64,000 nt of DNA. Source: Planctomycetota bacterium (lineage in GTDB: Bacteria; Planctomycetota; PLA2). The position numbers were made by a program, and so were the translations under genes. Under the pieces are notes generated by a model. It was not told where the DNA came from. It searched no databases and worked only from the letters and a program-made list of their open reading frames with translations. Below, in pieces: positions 17,931 to 26,721 of the stretch (the first letter of the stretch is position 1; every line of letters begins with the position of its first letter). The DNA is taken from positions 248,001-312,000 of the forward strand of contig JAJFFF010000004.1 of the NCBI GenBank assembly GCA_021776785.1, written 5' to 3'.

Positions 17931-18500
17931 ATGCAGGACTGGGCTTTCTCAAGCGCGCTTGCGGCAGCAAAACGCGGCGACCGCGAATCGGCACAGTGGC
18001 TTTACGAACGGTTCCGACTTCAGGTCCATGGCCAGGTGCGAGGTCTTTGCAACTCTTATCTGAGGCGGCACTACGACACACTTGACCTCAGCCAATCCGT
18101 TTTCTCTGAGCTACTGCGCGACATGGACGGGTTGGAAGATCGCGGTGAACATGCCTTCGAAAATCTGCTTCGGATGAAGGTCCGCAACAAGATCCGGACG
18201 AAATATCGCAAGCATCTTGATCGCGACGGAAATCGCCGCGGCGTTCCCCTGACGGCGGATGTACCCCAACCCGCGAGTTGCCCGGTGATGGCGGCTGCCG
18301 ACGCAGAAACGCGCGCAAAGTTCGCGATCGCCTTGGCGCGGCTGGACCCCAAACGCAGGGAGCTCGTGCGCCTCCGCCTTGAGCAGGGCCTCTCCTACAG
18401 CGCGATCGCGCGTCGTCTTGATTATCCCACCGCGGACGCGGCGCGCATGCAGCACGCGCGTGCACTCCTGAGCTTGCAGGGGGCATGGTCGACTCGCTAG
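17931..18500 (+). CDS. ECF-type RNA polymerase sigma factor
   Basis: 189 residues. Region 2 spans about 5-85 (YERFRLQVHGQVRGLCNSYLRR and DTLDLSQSVFSELL) and region 4 about 125-180 (RLDPKRRELVRLRLEQGLSYSAIARRL, a helix-turn-helix that binds the -35 element). It is close to the planctomycete/myxobacterial group of ECF factors encoded next to Ser/Thr kinases. No SD precedes the ATG. The following kinase gene starts 16 bases before its stop, so the two are translated together and the kinase is the probable controller of this factor, in place of an anti-sigma factor. Confidence 0.9.
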   Translation: MQDWAFSSALAAAKRGDRESAQWLYERFRLQVHGQVRGLCNSYLRRHYDTLDLSQSVFSELLRDMDGLEDRGEHAFENLLRMKVRNKIRTKYRKHLDRDGNRRGVPLTADVPQPASCPVMAAADAETRAKFAIALARLDPKRRELVRLRLEQGLSYSAIARRLDYPTADAARMQHARALLSLQGAWSTR

Positions 18501-21500
18501 ACAACGTCCTCGATGGACTTCTCGCGGCCGCCGATGCGGGCGTGCCGATTAACGGCGAGTGGATCCGGGAACGGTTCCCGACGCATGCCACGATGCTCCA
18601 CGGGAGTCTCTTACTCGCCGGTTTGCCGCATCAGGAACCGCCCGTCCCCCGCCTGCTCGGGCCTTGTCGTCTCCTTCATGAGATCGGGCGCGGCGGGATG
18701 GGCATTGTCTTTAGCGCGGAGTTGCTGGAGGCGGCGTGGGGTTTAAATGCCGGAACGCGCGTGGCGGTCAAGGTCTTGTACCCCGGACTCGCGGAGCGGC
18801 ACCGCATGGCTACGGCGCTTGAGGACGAGCGCCGACTCGGCACGACGGTTTGCCATCCCAACGTGGTCCGCGCCTACGGGGCTTCTGTGGAATCGCATCA
18901 GGACCTGACTTGGTTCTGTCTGTTCATGGAGCTCGTCGAAGGAACCGTGCTGGATCGATTCCAACATGGTGAGATGCACGCGACCGAGGCGCTTCTCCGT
19001 CATGTCGGCTTAGGCGTGACGGCGGCGCTCCACGAGATTCACACGCACGACGTCGTCCATCGCGACGTCAAGCCGCACAACATCATCGTGACCAAGGACA
19101 ATGAGGTGCGCCTCATGGACCTCGGCGCGGCGTGCCTGACCAACCTCGACGAATCCCGGTTTGCGGGCTCGTTGCCGTACGCGGCGCCCGAACAGTTCGT
19201 CGCCGACAGCAGAGTCGACGGGCGCGCCGACCTCTACGCCCTCGGCGCGACGATGGCCGAACTCGCGCTGGGCGAACGGCGTCAGCGGAGTGAGGCGCTC
19301 CGCTTGCCCGGACGCTTCTCTCCGTTCATTGAAGCGTTCGTCATGCAATTGCTGGCGCGCGAACCCGCCCACCGGTTTCCAACCGCCGCCGACGCGCATA
19401 TCACGTTGCTTGAAGGGGATCGCTCCGACTGGTGGCGTGCAAGGTCGTCGGCAACTTCGATTCAGAGACCGCCGCTTGGCGGCCACCGGCTCTTGGAAAG
19501 ACAACGGGAACGCGCCGTGTTGTCGCACGCCCTGCACAGCGCCCGCGACGGAGCCGGACAAGCGATCCTGATCCGAGGCGACGCCGGGATTGGAAAGTCC
19601 GCGTTGATAGCGGACCTGATGTCGGAGGCCGGTGACGCGCGACTGGGTCGGTATGACCCCGGCGCGGCGGAGAGTGGAATCGCTGCCATCTTTCGCCAGC
19701 TGCCGGATCTCGCGCGCCACCTCGGCGCGTTGCGCGCCCAGCCGGAACTCGTCACCGCGCTGCGTGACTGGATCAACGGAGCAGCCGCGCGGCACATCCC
19801 GAGCGAAGCGAAGCTCTCGATGTTGCGTGAACTCCTCGCCGCCACGTTGCGTGACGGGCCCCTCGTGCTCGTTATCGAAGACCTGCACTTTGCGCCGGCC
19901 GATGATGTTGCGATCGTCCGCGACCTTGTGGCGCGGCTCCCCCACGGACCGCTCCTCCTCGTCTGCTCAACACGCCCGTTGACAAGCCAACCTTGGAGTG
20001 ACCTGTTCGGACCCGCGCTTCTCGACATTCCGATTCTGAGTAACCCGAGCATCCAAGAGCTTTTGCGCCGCGCCGCGTTCCCGGCGACACTTCGCCGTCC
20101 GGACTTTGAGCGCATGGCGCAAGAAGCCGCCGGCAACCCGCAGGTGGCGCTCTTGCTGCTCGCCGCGGAAGACCGGCCCGACGTACCGCCGCAGACGGAT
20201 GCGGAAGAACCGGGCACGAGCGTGTTGCGCGCGCTCGCGAGGCGTCGAGCCTTCCTCTCGATGAAGGAACGCAGCTTGCTTGAAACCGCCGCGTGCGCCG
20301 GGTTCCAGTTTGACACGCAGACGTTGGCGCGCGCGGCGGGAACGACCCCGGCTGAGCTTCGGCAAGAACTAACGACGCAGCCACGGATGCGAGATTGGTT
20401 CGTCCCGCGCGAGAGTGGCTTCGCGTTCGATCACCATCTGACCCACGCGGGACTGCTTGACCTCATCGCACCGCAACGGCGTGCGGAGTGCCACACAGCG
20501 CTCGCCTTGGCGCTTGAGTCCGGAGGGGATCAACGCCGCTTGGCCGAGCTTGTTACGCATGCCGTCCGGGGGGGTTGCGCGGACCTGACGCGCAAGCACC
20601 TCCATGGAGCGGCAACCCAACTGCTCGGGCGCGGCCAACCGCATGCCGCGCGCACGCTTCTTCACGAGGCACTCGGCACTACGCTCATCCAGGACACGCG
20701 AGAGCGCTTCGATTTCCTCCGCCTTCACGCCGATCTCTTGATGAACCTTGAACGCGGCCCGGAGGCTGGCGAACAACTTCGGGAGTGCGCGATCCTGGCC
20801 CGGCAACTCGACGCCGAGGCCCGCGCCACGGTTCTTGTGGACCAAGCGGATCTAGCTCGTTTGGTGATCGACATTGAGCGGTCAGAGCGATGCGCGCGCC
20901 GCGCCTTGACGGCCTTGGACGAGGCGAAGATCGACAACGCCGAGTTGCGCGGTGCGATCTATCACGCCCTGATGAGTGCCGCTGACCACCAGCAGCGCTG
21001 GAACGACGTGACCGTTTGGACGCGGCGCCTGAGACGCTTAAGAGTACCGCTCGCACGGCTGGTATCCCTGCAAAGCGGCGGCAAACAGCGGCTCGACTTT
21101 GGGCGTCGGCAGTCCGCGGCGCGAGCATTGCGCGGTGCGGTAGCGGTGGCCGAAGCGCAAGGCAACGAACCGTGGTTGATGCACACGCTTGTGCTCCTCG
21201 GCATCGCCGATCAGATGCGCGGCCTGCATCGCGCGGCGCAACTGCACTTCCGACGCGCGTTACGGCTCGCCAACCGACATCACATCCGTGGCACGGCCGC
21301 GATCGCGCTCGGAAGAATCGGCGCGGTCGCGTTCGCGCGCGGACGACCGGGCCGCGCGCTGGCATTGACCAACGAAAGCATCACGCGGCTTGAAAGCACG
21401 TCCCAACTCCCGATGCTGGTTTCGACGCTGGTTGCAAAGGCCAACATGCTCCTTTCCCTTGGCGACGCCACGGGAGCGCGCGCCGCCGCCGAACGCGCGC

Positions 21501-22105
21501 ATACCGAAGGGAGCGACCTGGCCGCAACTCGCTTCAAGGGGTTGGCGCTGGCGTCGTTGGCCCGCATCGAGTGGCTCTCGGACGATCGAGCGCGCGCCGG
21601 CCAGTTGTTCGAGGAGGCGCGTGGAATCTTTCATCGCGCCGGTTGGATCTGGGCCGAAGTGGAAACGTCGTTGGAGTGGGCTCAGGTGCTCTGGCTCGAT
21701 CGCCGCTTCGACCAGGCGGCGTCGTTGATTCAATCGACCAAGGGTCTCATGAGACCGAGCGATGGCCCGGATGCCGCGTTGCTGAGCGTGGCGTGGGCGG
21801 CCATGGCGGGACAAGAAAATCCGACGCGCGGCGAAGCACTCCTCAGGCAACATGCGAATCAGCTCAGCGTGCACACGAGGATGCGGATCTGCTACTTGCT
21901 TTGGAGTTGCGGCTGCGGAGATGAATACGTCGAAGCCGCCCGCCAAGACCTCGACCGCCTGGTTCGCTTCGCACAGCCGCGCTACCGGTCGTCGATGAGC
22001 CATGACGTCATCCTCCACCGATTCGTACGCACCGGCGTCCGGCTGTGGCGCCCGCAAGTAAACGGACTCGGAGCGAAGCCGGTGACACGCGGCAGCCGCT
22101 CGTAA
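18485..22105 (+). CDS. Ser/Thr protein kinase fused to AAA-type ATPase and TPR-like repeats
   Basis: 1,206 residues. The kinase domain (about 58-315) has IGRGGMGIVF, VAVKVL with the lysine, HRDVKPHN and LMDLGAA (DLG instead of DFG), then PYAAPEQF. From about 340 a STAND-like ATPase follows with Walker A GDAGIGKSA and Walker B LVLVIEDLH. The C-terminal half (about 650-1,190) is a helical repeat array of TPR character. The layout is like PknK and other kinase-MalT/AAA proteins, where the repeats sense a ligand or partner. No transmembrane segment is evident, so it is cytoplasmic. ATG 18485 lies inside the sigma gene, indicating a sigma-kinase regulatory pair. Confidence 0.9.
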   Translation: MVDSLDNVLDGLLAAADAGVPINGEWIRERFPTHATMLHGSLLLAGLPHQEPPVPRLLGPCRLLHEIGRGGMGIVFSAELLEAAWGLNAGTRVAVKVLYPGLAERHRMATALEDERRLGTTVCHPNVVRAYGASVESHQDLTWFCLFMELVEGTVLDRFQHGEMHATEALLRHVGLGVTAALHEIHTHDVVHRDVKPHNIIVTKDNEVRLMDLGAACLTNLDESRFAGSLPYAAPEQFVADSRVDGRADLYALGATMAELALGERRQRSEALRLPGRFSPFIEAFVMQLLAREPAHRFPTAADAHITLLEGDRSDWWRARSSATSIQRPPLGGHRLLERQRERAVLSHALHSARDGAGQAILIRGDAGIGKSALIADLMSEAGDARLGRYDPGAAESGIAAIFRQLPDLARHLGALRAQPELVTALRDWINGAAARHIPSEAKLSMLRELLAATLRDGPLVLVIEDLHFAPADDVAIVRDLVARLPHGPLLLVCSTRPLTSQPWSDLFGPALLDIPILSNPSIQELLRRAAFPATLRRPDFERMAQEAAGNPQVALLLLAAEDRPDVPPQTDAEEPGTSVLRALARRRAFLSMKERSLLETAACAGFQFDTQTLARAAGTTPAELRQELTTQPRMRDWFVPRESGFAFDHHLTHAGLLDLIAPQRRAECHTALALALESGGDQRRLAELVTHAVRGGCADLTRKHLHGAATQLLGRGQPHAARTLLHEALGTTLIQDTRERFDFLRLHADLLMNLERGPEAGEQLRECAILARQLDAEARATVLVDQADLARLVIDIERSERCARRALTALDEAKIDNAELRGAIYHALMSAADHQQRWNDVTVWTRRLRRLRVPLARLVSLQSGGKQRLDFGRRQSAARALRGAVAVAEAQGNEPWLMHTLVLLGIADQMRGLHRAAQLHFRRALRLANRHHIRGTAAIALGRIGAVAFARGRPGRALALTNESITRLESTSQLPMLVSTLVAKANMLLSLGDATGARAAAERAHTEGSDLAATRFKGLALASLARIEWLSDDRARAGQLFEEARGIFHRAGWIWAEVETSLEWAQVLWLDRRFDQAASLIQSTKGLMRPSDGPDAALLSVAWAAMAGQENPTRGEALLRQHANQLSVHTRMRICYLLWSCGCGDEYVEAARQDLDRLVRFAQPRYRSSMSHDVILHRFVRTGVRLWRPQVNGLGAKPVTRGSRS

Positions 22106-22242
22106 CTGCGCGGACGAATCGAACGCATACGCGCGCCGCACTGACACTCGGATCGGCATCGAGCGGATCGACGCGCCGCACAATCCACGATCCACCACGA
22201 CGCGTCGGTCGATCCGAGCAAACTCCCCACCATCGGGAGGAC

Positions 22243-22283
22243 TTGACGGCCGTACATACTTGGTATACATATTGAGTATGTAC
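22243..22283 (+). promoter_or_regulatory. PadR operon promoter with palindromic operator
   Basis: GTACATACT (22252-22260) and AGTATGTAC (22275-22283) are perfect 9-bp arms separated by 14 bases. TTGACG at 22243-22248 can serve as the -35 box, and TATACA at 22264-22269, inside the palindrome, as the -10 box. The site sits 16 bases before the padR start. Binding here would block transcription, so autorepression by PadR is predicted. PadR operators typically contain ATGT...ACAT-type dyads. Confidence 0.75.
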
Positions 22284-22299
22284 CTATGGGAGGCTGGTT

Positions 22300-22812
22300 T
22301 TGTCGATCCGCCACGCGATTTTGGGGCTGCTTGCCAACGGGCCGCGGCACGGCTACGACCTCCGGGCGACCTACCAAGACGACCTCGTTCGCGCCGGAAA
22401 ACTCAATATCGGGCAGGTCTACACGACGCTCGATCGCTTGGAGCGCGACGGTTTCGTCGAGCACGAACGCGTGGTCGGCGCCGAGGGCCGCGACAAGAAG
22501 GTGTATGCGCTCACGGCGCACGGGCGCGCCGAGCTCGATCGGTGGATCGCGGGGCCGTCCCCCATGCCGCTCGATCTGCGCAACGAAGTGTTTTTAAAGA
22601 TCGCGATTGCACGACGGATCGAGGGCGTCGATCCGCAAGACGTGATCGAGCGCGAACGGCGCGCGTGTTTCGAACGACTGCACGAAGTCACGCAGGCGCG
22701 CGCTCGGGCGCAAGGCGTCGCGGTTGAGGACGAGTTACTTCTCGACCTGGCCGTGTTGCGGCTGAAAGCGTTTTTGAAATGGCTGGACCACTGCGAGGAG
22801 AAGTTGTCATGA
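22300..22812 (+). CDS. PadR family transcriptional repressor
   Basis: 170 residues from TTG 22300, with GGGAGG seven bases upstream. The N-terminal winged helix is classic PadR: IRHAILGLLANGPRHGYDL, then NIGQVYTTLDRLERDGFV and the wing DKKVYALTAHGRAEL. The C-terminal helical part (about 90-170) is the dimerisation and effector region. The gene heads an operon with an ABC ATPase and permease (ATGA overlaps at both junctions). This suggests a drug- or peptide-responsive exporter that is derepressed when a substrate binds PadR. Confidence 0.92.
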   Translation: MSIRHAILGLLANGPRHGYDLRATYQDDLVRAGKLNIGQVYTTLDRLERDGFVEHERVVGAEGRDKKVYALTAHGRAELDRWIAGPSPMPLDLRNEVFLKIAIARRIEGVDPQDVIERERRACFERLHEVTQARARAQGVAVEDELLLDLAVLRLKAFLKWLDHCEEKLS

Positions 22813-23552
22813 ACGTAGCGAAAGGCGTGGCGGTCGAGGTCACGGGACTCACCAAAGTCTTCGGCGAGGGCGATACGCGTGTCGAAGCTCTGCGCGGAAT
22901 CGACCTAGTCGTTGCGCCGGGCGAGTTTGTCGCCGTGATGGGCGCGTCCGGGTCGGGAAAGAGCACGCTGCTCCACACGATCGGCGCTCTGGAGCCGCCG
23001 ACAAAGGGGGACGTGCGCATCGGAGGTCGTTCACTCGGCACGCTCGACGACGACGCGTTGACCGTACTCCGTCGTCGGCAAATCGGGTTCGTGTTTCAAG
23101 CGTTCAACCTCGTGCAGGTACTCACGGCTGAAGAGAACGTCGCGTTGCCGCTTGTCATTGACGGGCTGCCCGAGCGCGAGGCCAACGCGCGCGCGGCCGA
23201 AGCGTTGGCGCTCGTTTCACTTACGCCGCGTCGCGCGCACCTCCCTGGCGAGCTATCCGGAGGCGAGCAGCAGCGTGTCGCGATCGCACGCGCTCTGGTT
23301 ACAAACCCCGTGTTGCTCTTGGTAGACGAGCCCACGGGCAACCTCGACAGCCGCGCGGGCGAGATGGTGATGGCGCTACTCCGTTCGCTTGCCGATGAAC
23401 AGGACCACACCATCGTGATGGTGACCCACGACGCCGGCGACGCCGCGATGGCCGACCGCCTCGTGCGATTGCGCGACGGCATTGTTCTTGATGACCAGAC
23501 GCTGCCACGGGGGCGCGCCGCCGCCGAACTTCTAAGCGAGGATCCGTCATGA
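22809..23552 (+). CDS. ABC transporter ATP-binding protein, MacB/LolD type
   Basis: 247 residues from ATG 22809, overlapping the PadR stop (ATGA). All ATPase motifs are present: Walker A GASGSGKST, Q-loop VFQAFNLV, signature LSGGEQQR, Walker B LLLVDEPTG with catalytic Glu, and the switch His in VTHD. The sequence class is that of MacB, LolD and FtsE exporters and lipoprotein-release systems. It works with the permease encoded next, with which it also overlaps by four bases. Confidence 0.95.
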   Translation: MNVAKGVAVEVTGLTKVFGEGDTRVEALRGIDLVVAPGEFVAVMGASGSGKSTLLHTIGALEPPTKGDVRIGGRSLGTLDDDALTVLRRRQIGFVFQAFNLVQVLTAEENVALPLVIDGLPEREANARAAEALALVSLTPRRAHLPGELSGGEQQRVAIARALVTNPVLLLVDEPTGNLDSRAGEMVMALLRSLADEQDHTIVMVTHDAGDAAMADRLVRLRDGIVLDDQTLPRGRAAAELLSEDPS

Positions 23553-26047
23553 GGCTCCTCCGCTTCAGTACGCGCGAGTGGAAACGACGCCCCGGACGCA
23601 CCGTGTTGACACTCCTGGGCATCGTCATCGGAGTCGGTTCGTTCGTTTCGATCGGACTCACCGTCCGAACCGCTCGCCATTCGACGCGGGCGATGTTTGA
23701 CGCACTCGCAGGCAAAGCGGATCTCGAGGTCGTGGCCGGAAGCGGCGCGGGTTTCGACGCGCAAGCCGCAAGCAAGGTCGCGCGCACGACCGGTGTCCGC
23801 GCCGCCGTCCCTGTCGCCTTGGCGCCGGTCGCGTTGGCGGGACCCAACGGCCCCGTGACGCTGCTCGCACTCGGCATCGATCCCGCGCTCGATCACGCCG
23901 CGCGCGATCTTCGCTTGCGCGCGGGCAAGCCCCTCGACGCAACCGACGGGGCCCTGCTTCTTGCCAGTTTTGCCGATAGTGCGGGACTCGCGCTTGGCGA
24001 TCCATGCACACTTGTGACACCCGCGGGCATGAGCCATGTGACGATCACCGGACTCCTCGAGCCCGGCGGCGCGGCGTCGTTTAACGGCGGGTCCGTTGTC
24101 GTGGTTCGTTTGGCGCGCGCCCAAGCACTCCTCGGACTAAAAAACCAAATCAACGCGCTCCAACTTGTGCTCGAAGAGGGGGCAGACATCGATGCCGTCG
24201 CGGCATCGGTCCGCGCGCAACTGCCGACTGGACTCTCGGTCCGGCGACCGGTCGCGAGGGCCGCCATTGCGGATCACACGGTGCGCAACATCCAACAGCC
24301 TCTGGACGCGATCAGCGTGATGTCGCTGGTGGCGGGGGCTTTCATTATCCTGAACACGTTTCTCATGAGCATCGGAGAGCGCCGTCGACAACTCGCGTTG
24401 CTACGCGCCTTGGGCACAACACGGTCTCAGCTCTCAGGACTTCTCTTGCGCGAGTCGTTGCTACTCGCAGGGATCGGGACGCTACTCGGTGTCGCGCTTG
24501 GCGTCGCTGCTGCACACGGAATGCTTGCGGGCATCGAAGCGTTCCTTGGCCTCACGCTGCCGGGCGTTCAGTACGACGCCGGCGTGCTGCTTCTCGGCCT
24601 CGCGCTCGGCCCGGGGCTCGCCGCGCTCGCGACCTGGATCCCCGCGCGCCGCGCCGGACGCCGCCCCGTCTTGGAAGGCCTCTTCCCGGCACGCACCGCG
24701 GGCGGAGATCGCGTGCCGCGTTGGTGGAAGCCCATTGCCGCCGCGCTCGTCCTGCTCATGGTCGCGGTCGCGCTCGGATTTGTGGCCGGACATCTAAGCG
24801 GCGAGCTGATCGCGCCGGCGATGGGTTTTGTTCTCATCACGTGCACGCTCAGCGTTCCGGTCGTTGTGCCTTCCTTGCTTCGTCTCGCGCACAAAGGCCT
24901 GCGAGGCGCGTTGGGCATGACCGGAAATCTCGCGTTTCGCCAACTGGCGCGCTGGCCGTTGCGGACAAGCCTGACGTCGGGTGTGCTCGCACTCGCCGTC
25001 ATCTCCGGCATCGGCATGGGCAACGCGACCATGGGCAACGTGCACGACATCGAAGACTGGTACGAGCGCACGGTCATGACCGACTACCTCATTCGTGCGG
25101 CGATGCCCGCGAATGCAACGATGACCTCACCCAGCATGGCGAGCGGCATCGGAGCGGAATTCGCAAACGTGCCGGGCGTGGAGCGCGTGCGACCGTTGCG
25201 TTTTCTTCCGGTGGAGATCGAAAGCGAAACGGCGATTCTTATGGCGCGCCGTTTCGAGCCGGGCCTTCCGCTGGAGCTGGATCTTGTATCCGGCGACGCG
25301 GGCGGCGTCGTGGATGCACTCGTCCGCGGCGAGGTGGTGCTGTCGTCGGTGCTGGCGCAGCGTCTCGGACGCAACGTGGGCGACAAGATCGCACTCACGA
25401 CGCCGAACGGGCCGGTGTCGGTGACCGTCGCCGGCCTCATCACGGAATACACCGCAGCCGGCGCGGCGCTCTACATGGACTGGAAGGCCGCGGACGCGAT
25501 GTACAACATGCGCGGCGTCGATGTGTACCTGGTGGACGCGCCGCAGTCGACCGAACCGCAACTGCGCCGACTGGCTGCGCAACACGGACTCATGTTTCAG
25601 ACCAACGCCGACCTCCGCAAGTTCATCGACGAAATCATCAGCGGCACGATCGGCATGTTTTGGGCGATCCTAGCGCTCGTGCTTGTCGTGGCGTGCCTTG
25701 GCGTGGTGAACACGCTGTCGATGCACGTGCTTGAGCAAAAAAGAGAGATCGGTCTTCTACGCGCCATCGGCATGACGCGCAAACAGGTCAAGCGCTTCGT
25801 CGGCGTGCAGGCGCTCGCACTCGCCGCGGTGAGCTTGGTCCCCGGCGCGCTCGGCGGAGTGGCGATGGCGTATGCGATGTACGCGTCCGCCTACGCCGTG
25901 ACCGGCGTGCATCTCGACTTCCATCTCGATCTCGGCCTGACGATCGGCGCGCTCGCCCTCGCAGCACTTGCGGCATGGCTGGCCGCCTGGCTCCCGGCAA
26001 GGCACGCGGCAGACACACGAATCGCCGACGCGTTGGCGTATGAGTAG
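23549..26047 (+). CDS. ABC transporter permease, duplicated FtsX/MacB-type
   Basis: 832 residues. Two halves each have an extracytoplasmic MacB-like domain and an FtsX-type three-helix unit. The first unit lies at about 250-370 (MSIGERRRQLALLRALG) and the second at about 700-825 (VLEQKREIGLLRAIGMTRKQ). Additional helices join them (about 395-450), giving about ten transmembrane segments. Such ten-helix permeases export lipoproteins, peptides or drugs by a mechanotransmission mechanism. Located in the cytoplasmic membrane with the preceding ATPase. No partner membrane-fusion protein or TolC is encoded nearby. Confidence 0.92.
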   Translation: MRLLRFSTREWKRRPGRTVLTLLGIVIGVGSFVSIGLTVRTARHSTRAMFDALAGKADLEVVAGSGAGFDAQAASKVARTTGVRAAVPVALAPVALAGPNGPVTLLALGIDPALDHAARDLRLRAGKPLDATDGALLLASFADSAGLALGDPCTLVTPAGMSHVTITGLLEPGGAASFNGGSVVVVRLARAQALLGLKNQINALQLVLEEGADIDAVAASVRAQLPTGLSVRRPVARAAIADHTVRNIQQPLDAISVMSLVAGAFIILNTFLMSIGERRRQLALLRALGTTRSQLSGLLLRESLLLAGIGTLLGVALGVAAAHGMLAGIEAFLGLTLPGVQYDAGVLLLGLALGPGLAALATWIPARRAGRRPVLEGLFPARTAGGDRVPRWWKPIAAALVLLMVAVALGFVAGHLSGELIAPAMGFVLITCTLSVPVVVPSLLRLAHKGLRGALGMTGNLAFRQLARWPLRTSLTSGVLALAVISGIGMGNATMGNVHDIEDWYERTVMTDYLIRAAMPANATMTSPSMASGIGAEFANVPGVERVRPLRFLPVEIESETAILMARRFEPGLPLELDLVSGDAGGVVDALVRGEVVLSSVLAQRLGRNVGDKIALTTPNGPVSVTVAGLITEYTAAGAALYMDWKAADAMYNMRGVDVYLVDAPQSTEPQLRRLAAQHGLMFQTNADLRKFIDEIISGTIGMFWAILALVLVVACLGVVNTLSMHVLEQKREIGLLRAIGMTRKQVKRFVGVQALALAAVSLVPGALGGVAMAYAMYASAYAVTGVHLDFHLDLGLTIGALALAALAAWLAAWLPARHAADTRIADALAYE

Positions 26048-26084
26048 CGAATCTAACGTCTTGATCTCAGTTAAAAGACCGACA

Positions 26085-26513
26085 TCACGAGTCGTCGTCC
26101 GATCGGACGCGCGGGAGGGCCGGACTCACTCTTGCGAGCAACCAATGGGTCAAATATGCCAGCGGCCAAAACAAGAACAGGAAGTTCGTAAGTCCATAAA
26201 AACACATGAACACACCCTCCACGACCGCTTCCAACCGGCCTGTGCTCAACCAGCCGCTGAAGCCAATGCCGATGCCGAACATCGCTGCGGCAACGTAGAG
26301 CGAAACCAACGCGATACCGATGCGAAGAAGAAGAGGGCGGAGGCGCCAGCGCTTTGTACCAGCTCCAATCGCATAGCCGATGATGGGAGAAGCGATGAGG
26401 CCTCCCGGAACCCAGCCACTCGGAATCCAGGGAAGGAACATTCCGGTGACAAAAAGTCCCCACAGCGTGCCGGAGACCATGCAAAGATCCATGTTCCGAT
26501 CGTTTGAATTCAT
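26085..26513 (-). CDS. Small integral membrane protein
   Basis: 142 residues with four predicted transmembrane helices (about 12-30, 37-50, 61-85 and 95-125) separated by short loops, and a basic/acidic C-terminal tail (RVRSDDDS). Hydrophobicity and a clean start at ATG 26513 support it as a real gene. It belongs to no family I recognise. It is convergent with the ABC permease gene. Confidence 0.6.
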   Translation of the reverse strand: MNSNDRNMDLCMVSGTLWGLFVTGMFLPWIPSGWVPGGLIASPIIGYAIGAGTKRWRLRPLLLRIGIALVSLYVAAAMFGIGIGFSGWLSTGRLEAVVEGVFMCFYGLTNFLFLFWPLAYLTHWLLARVSPALPRVRSDDDS

Positions 26514-26721
26514 CGCTCAGCCTCGCTATTGCGCCGTTGTCTTGGCCGCCCCATGGCTTTGTTGGGCTTGCTCCACGATTCATACAATTCTACGGTCCGC
26601 GCCAACGCTTTCGCCGTTCGTATCAATTGTACCGTGAGCGCCGTTAGAGTCCTGTAAGGGACGATGCGCGGATCGAGACACGCGCAACTCGGAAATGAGA
26701 TAGGTCGGGAGGACGGGCTGT

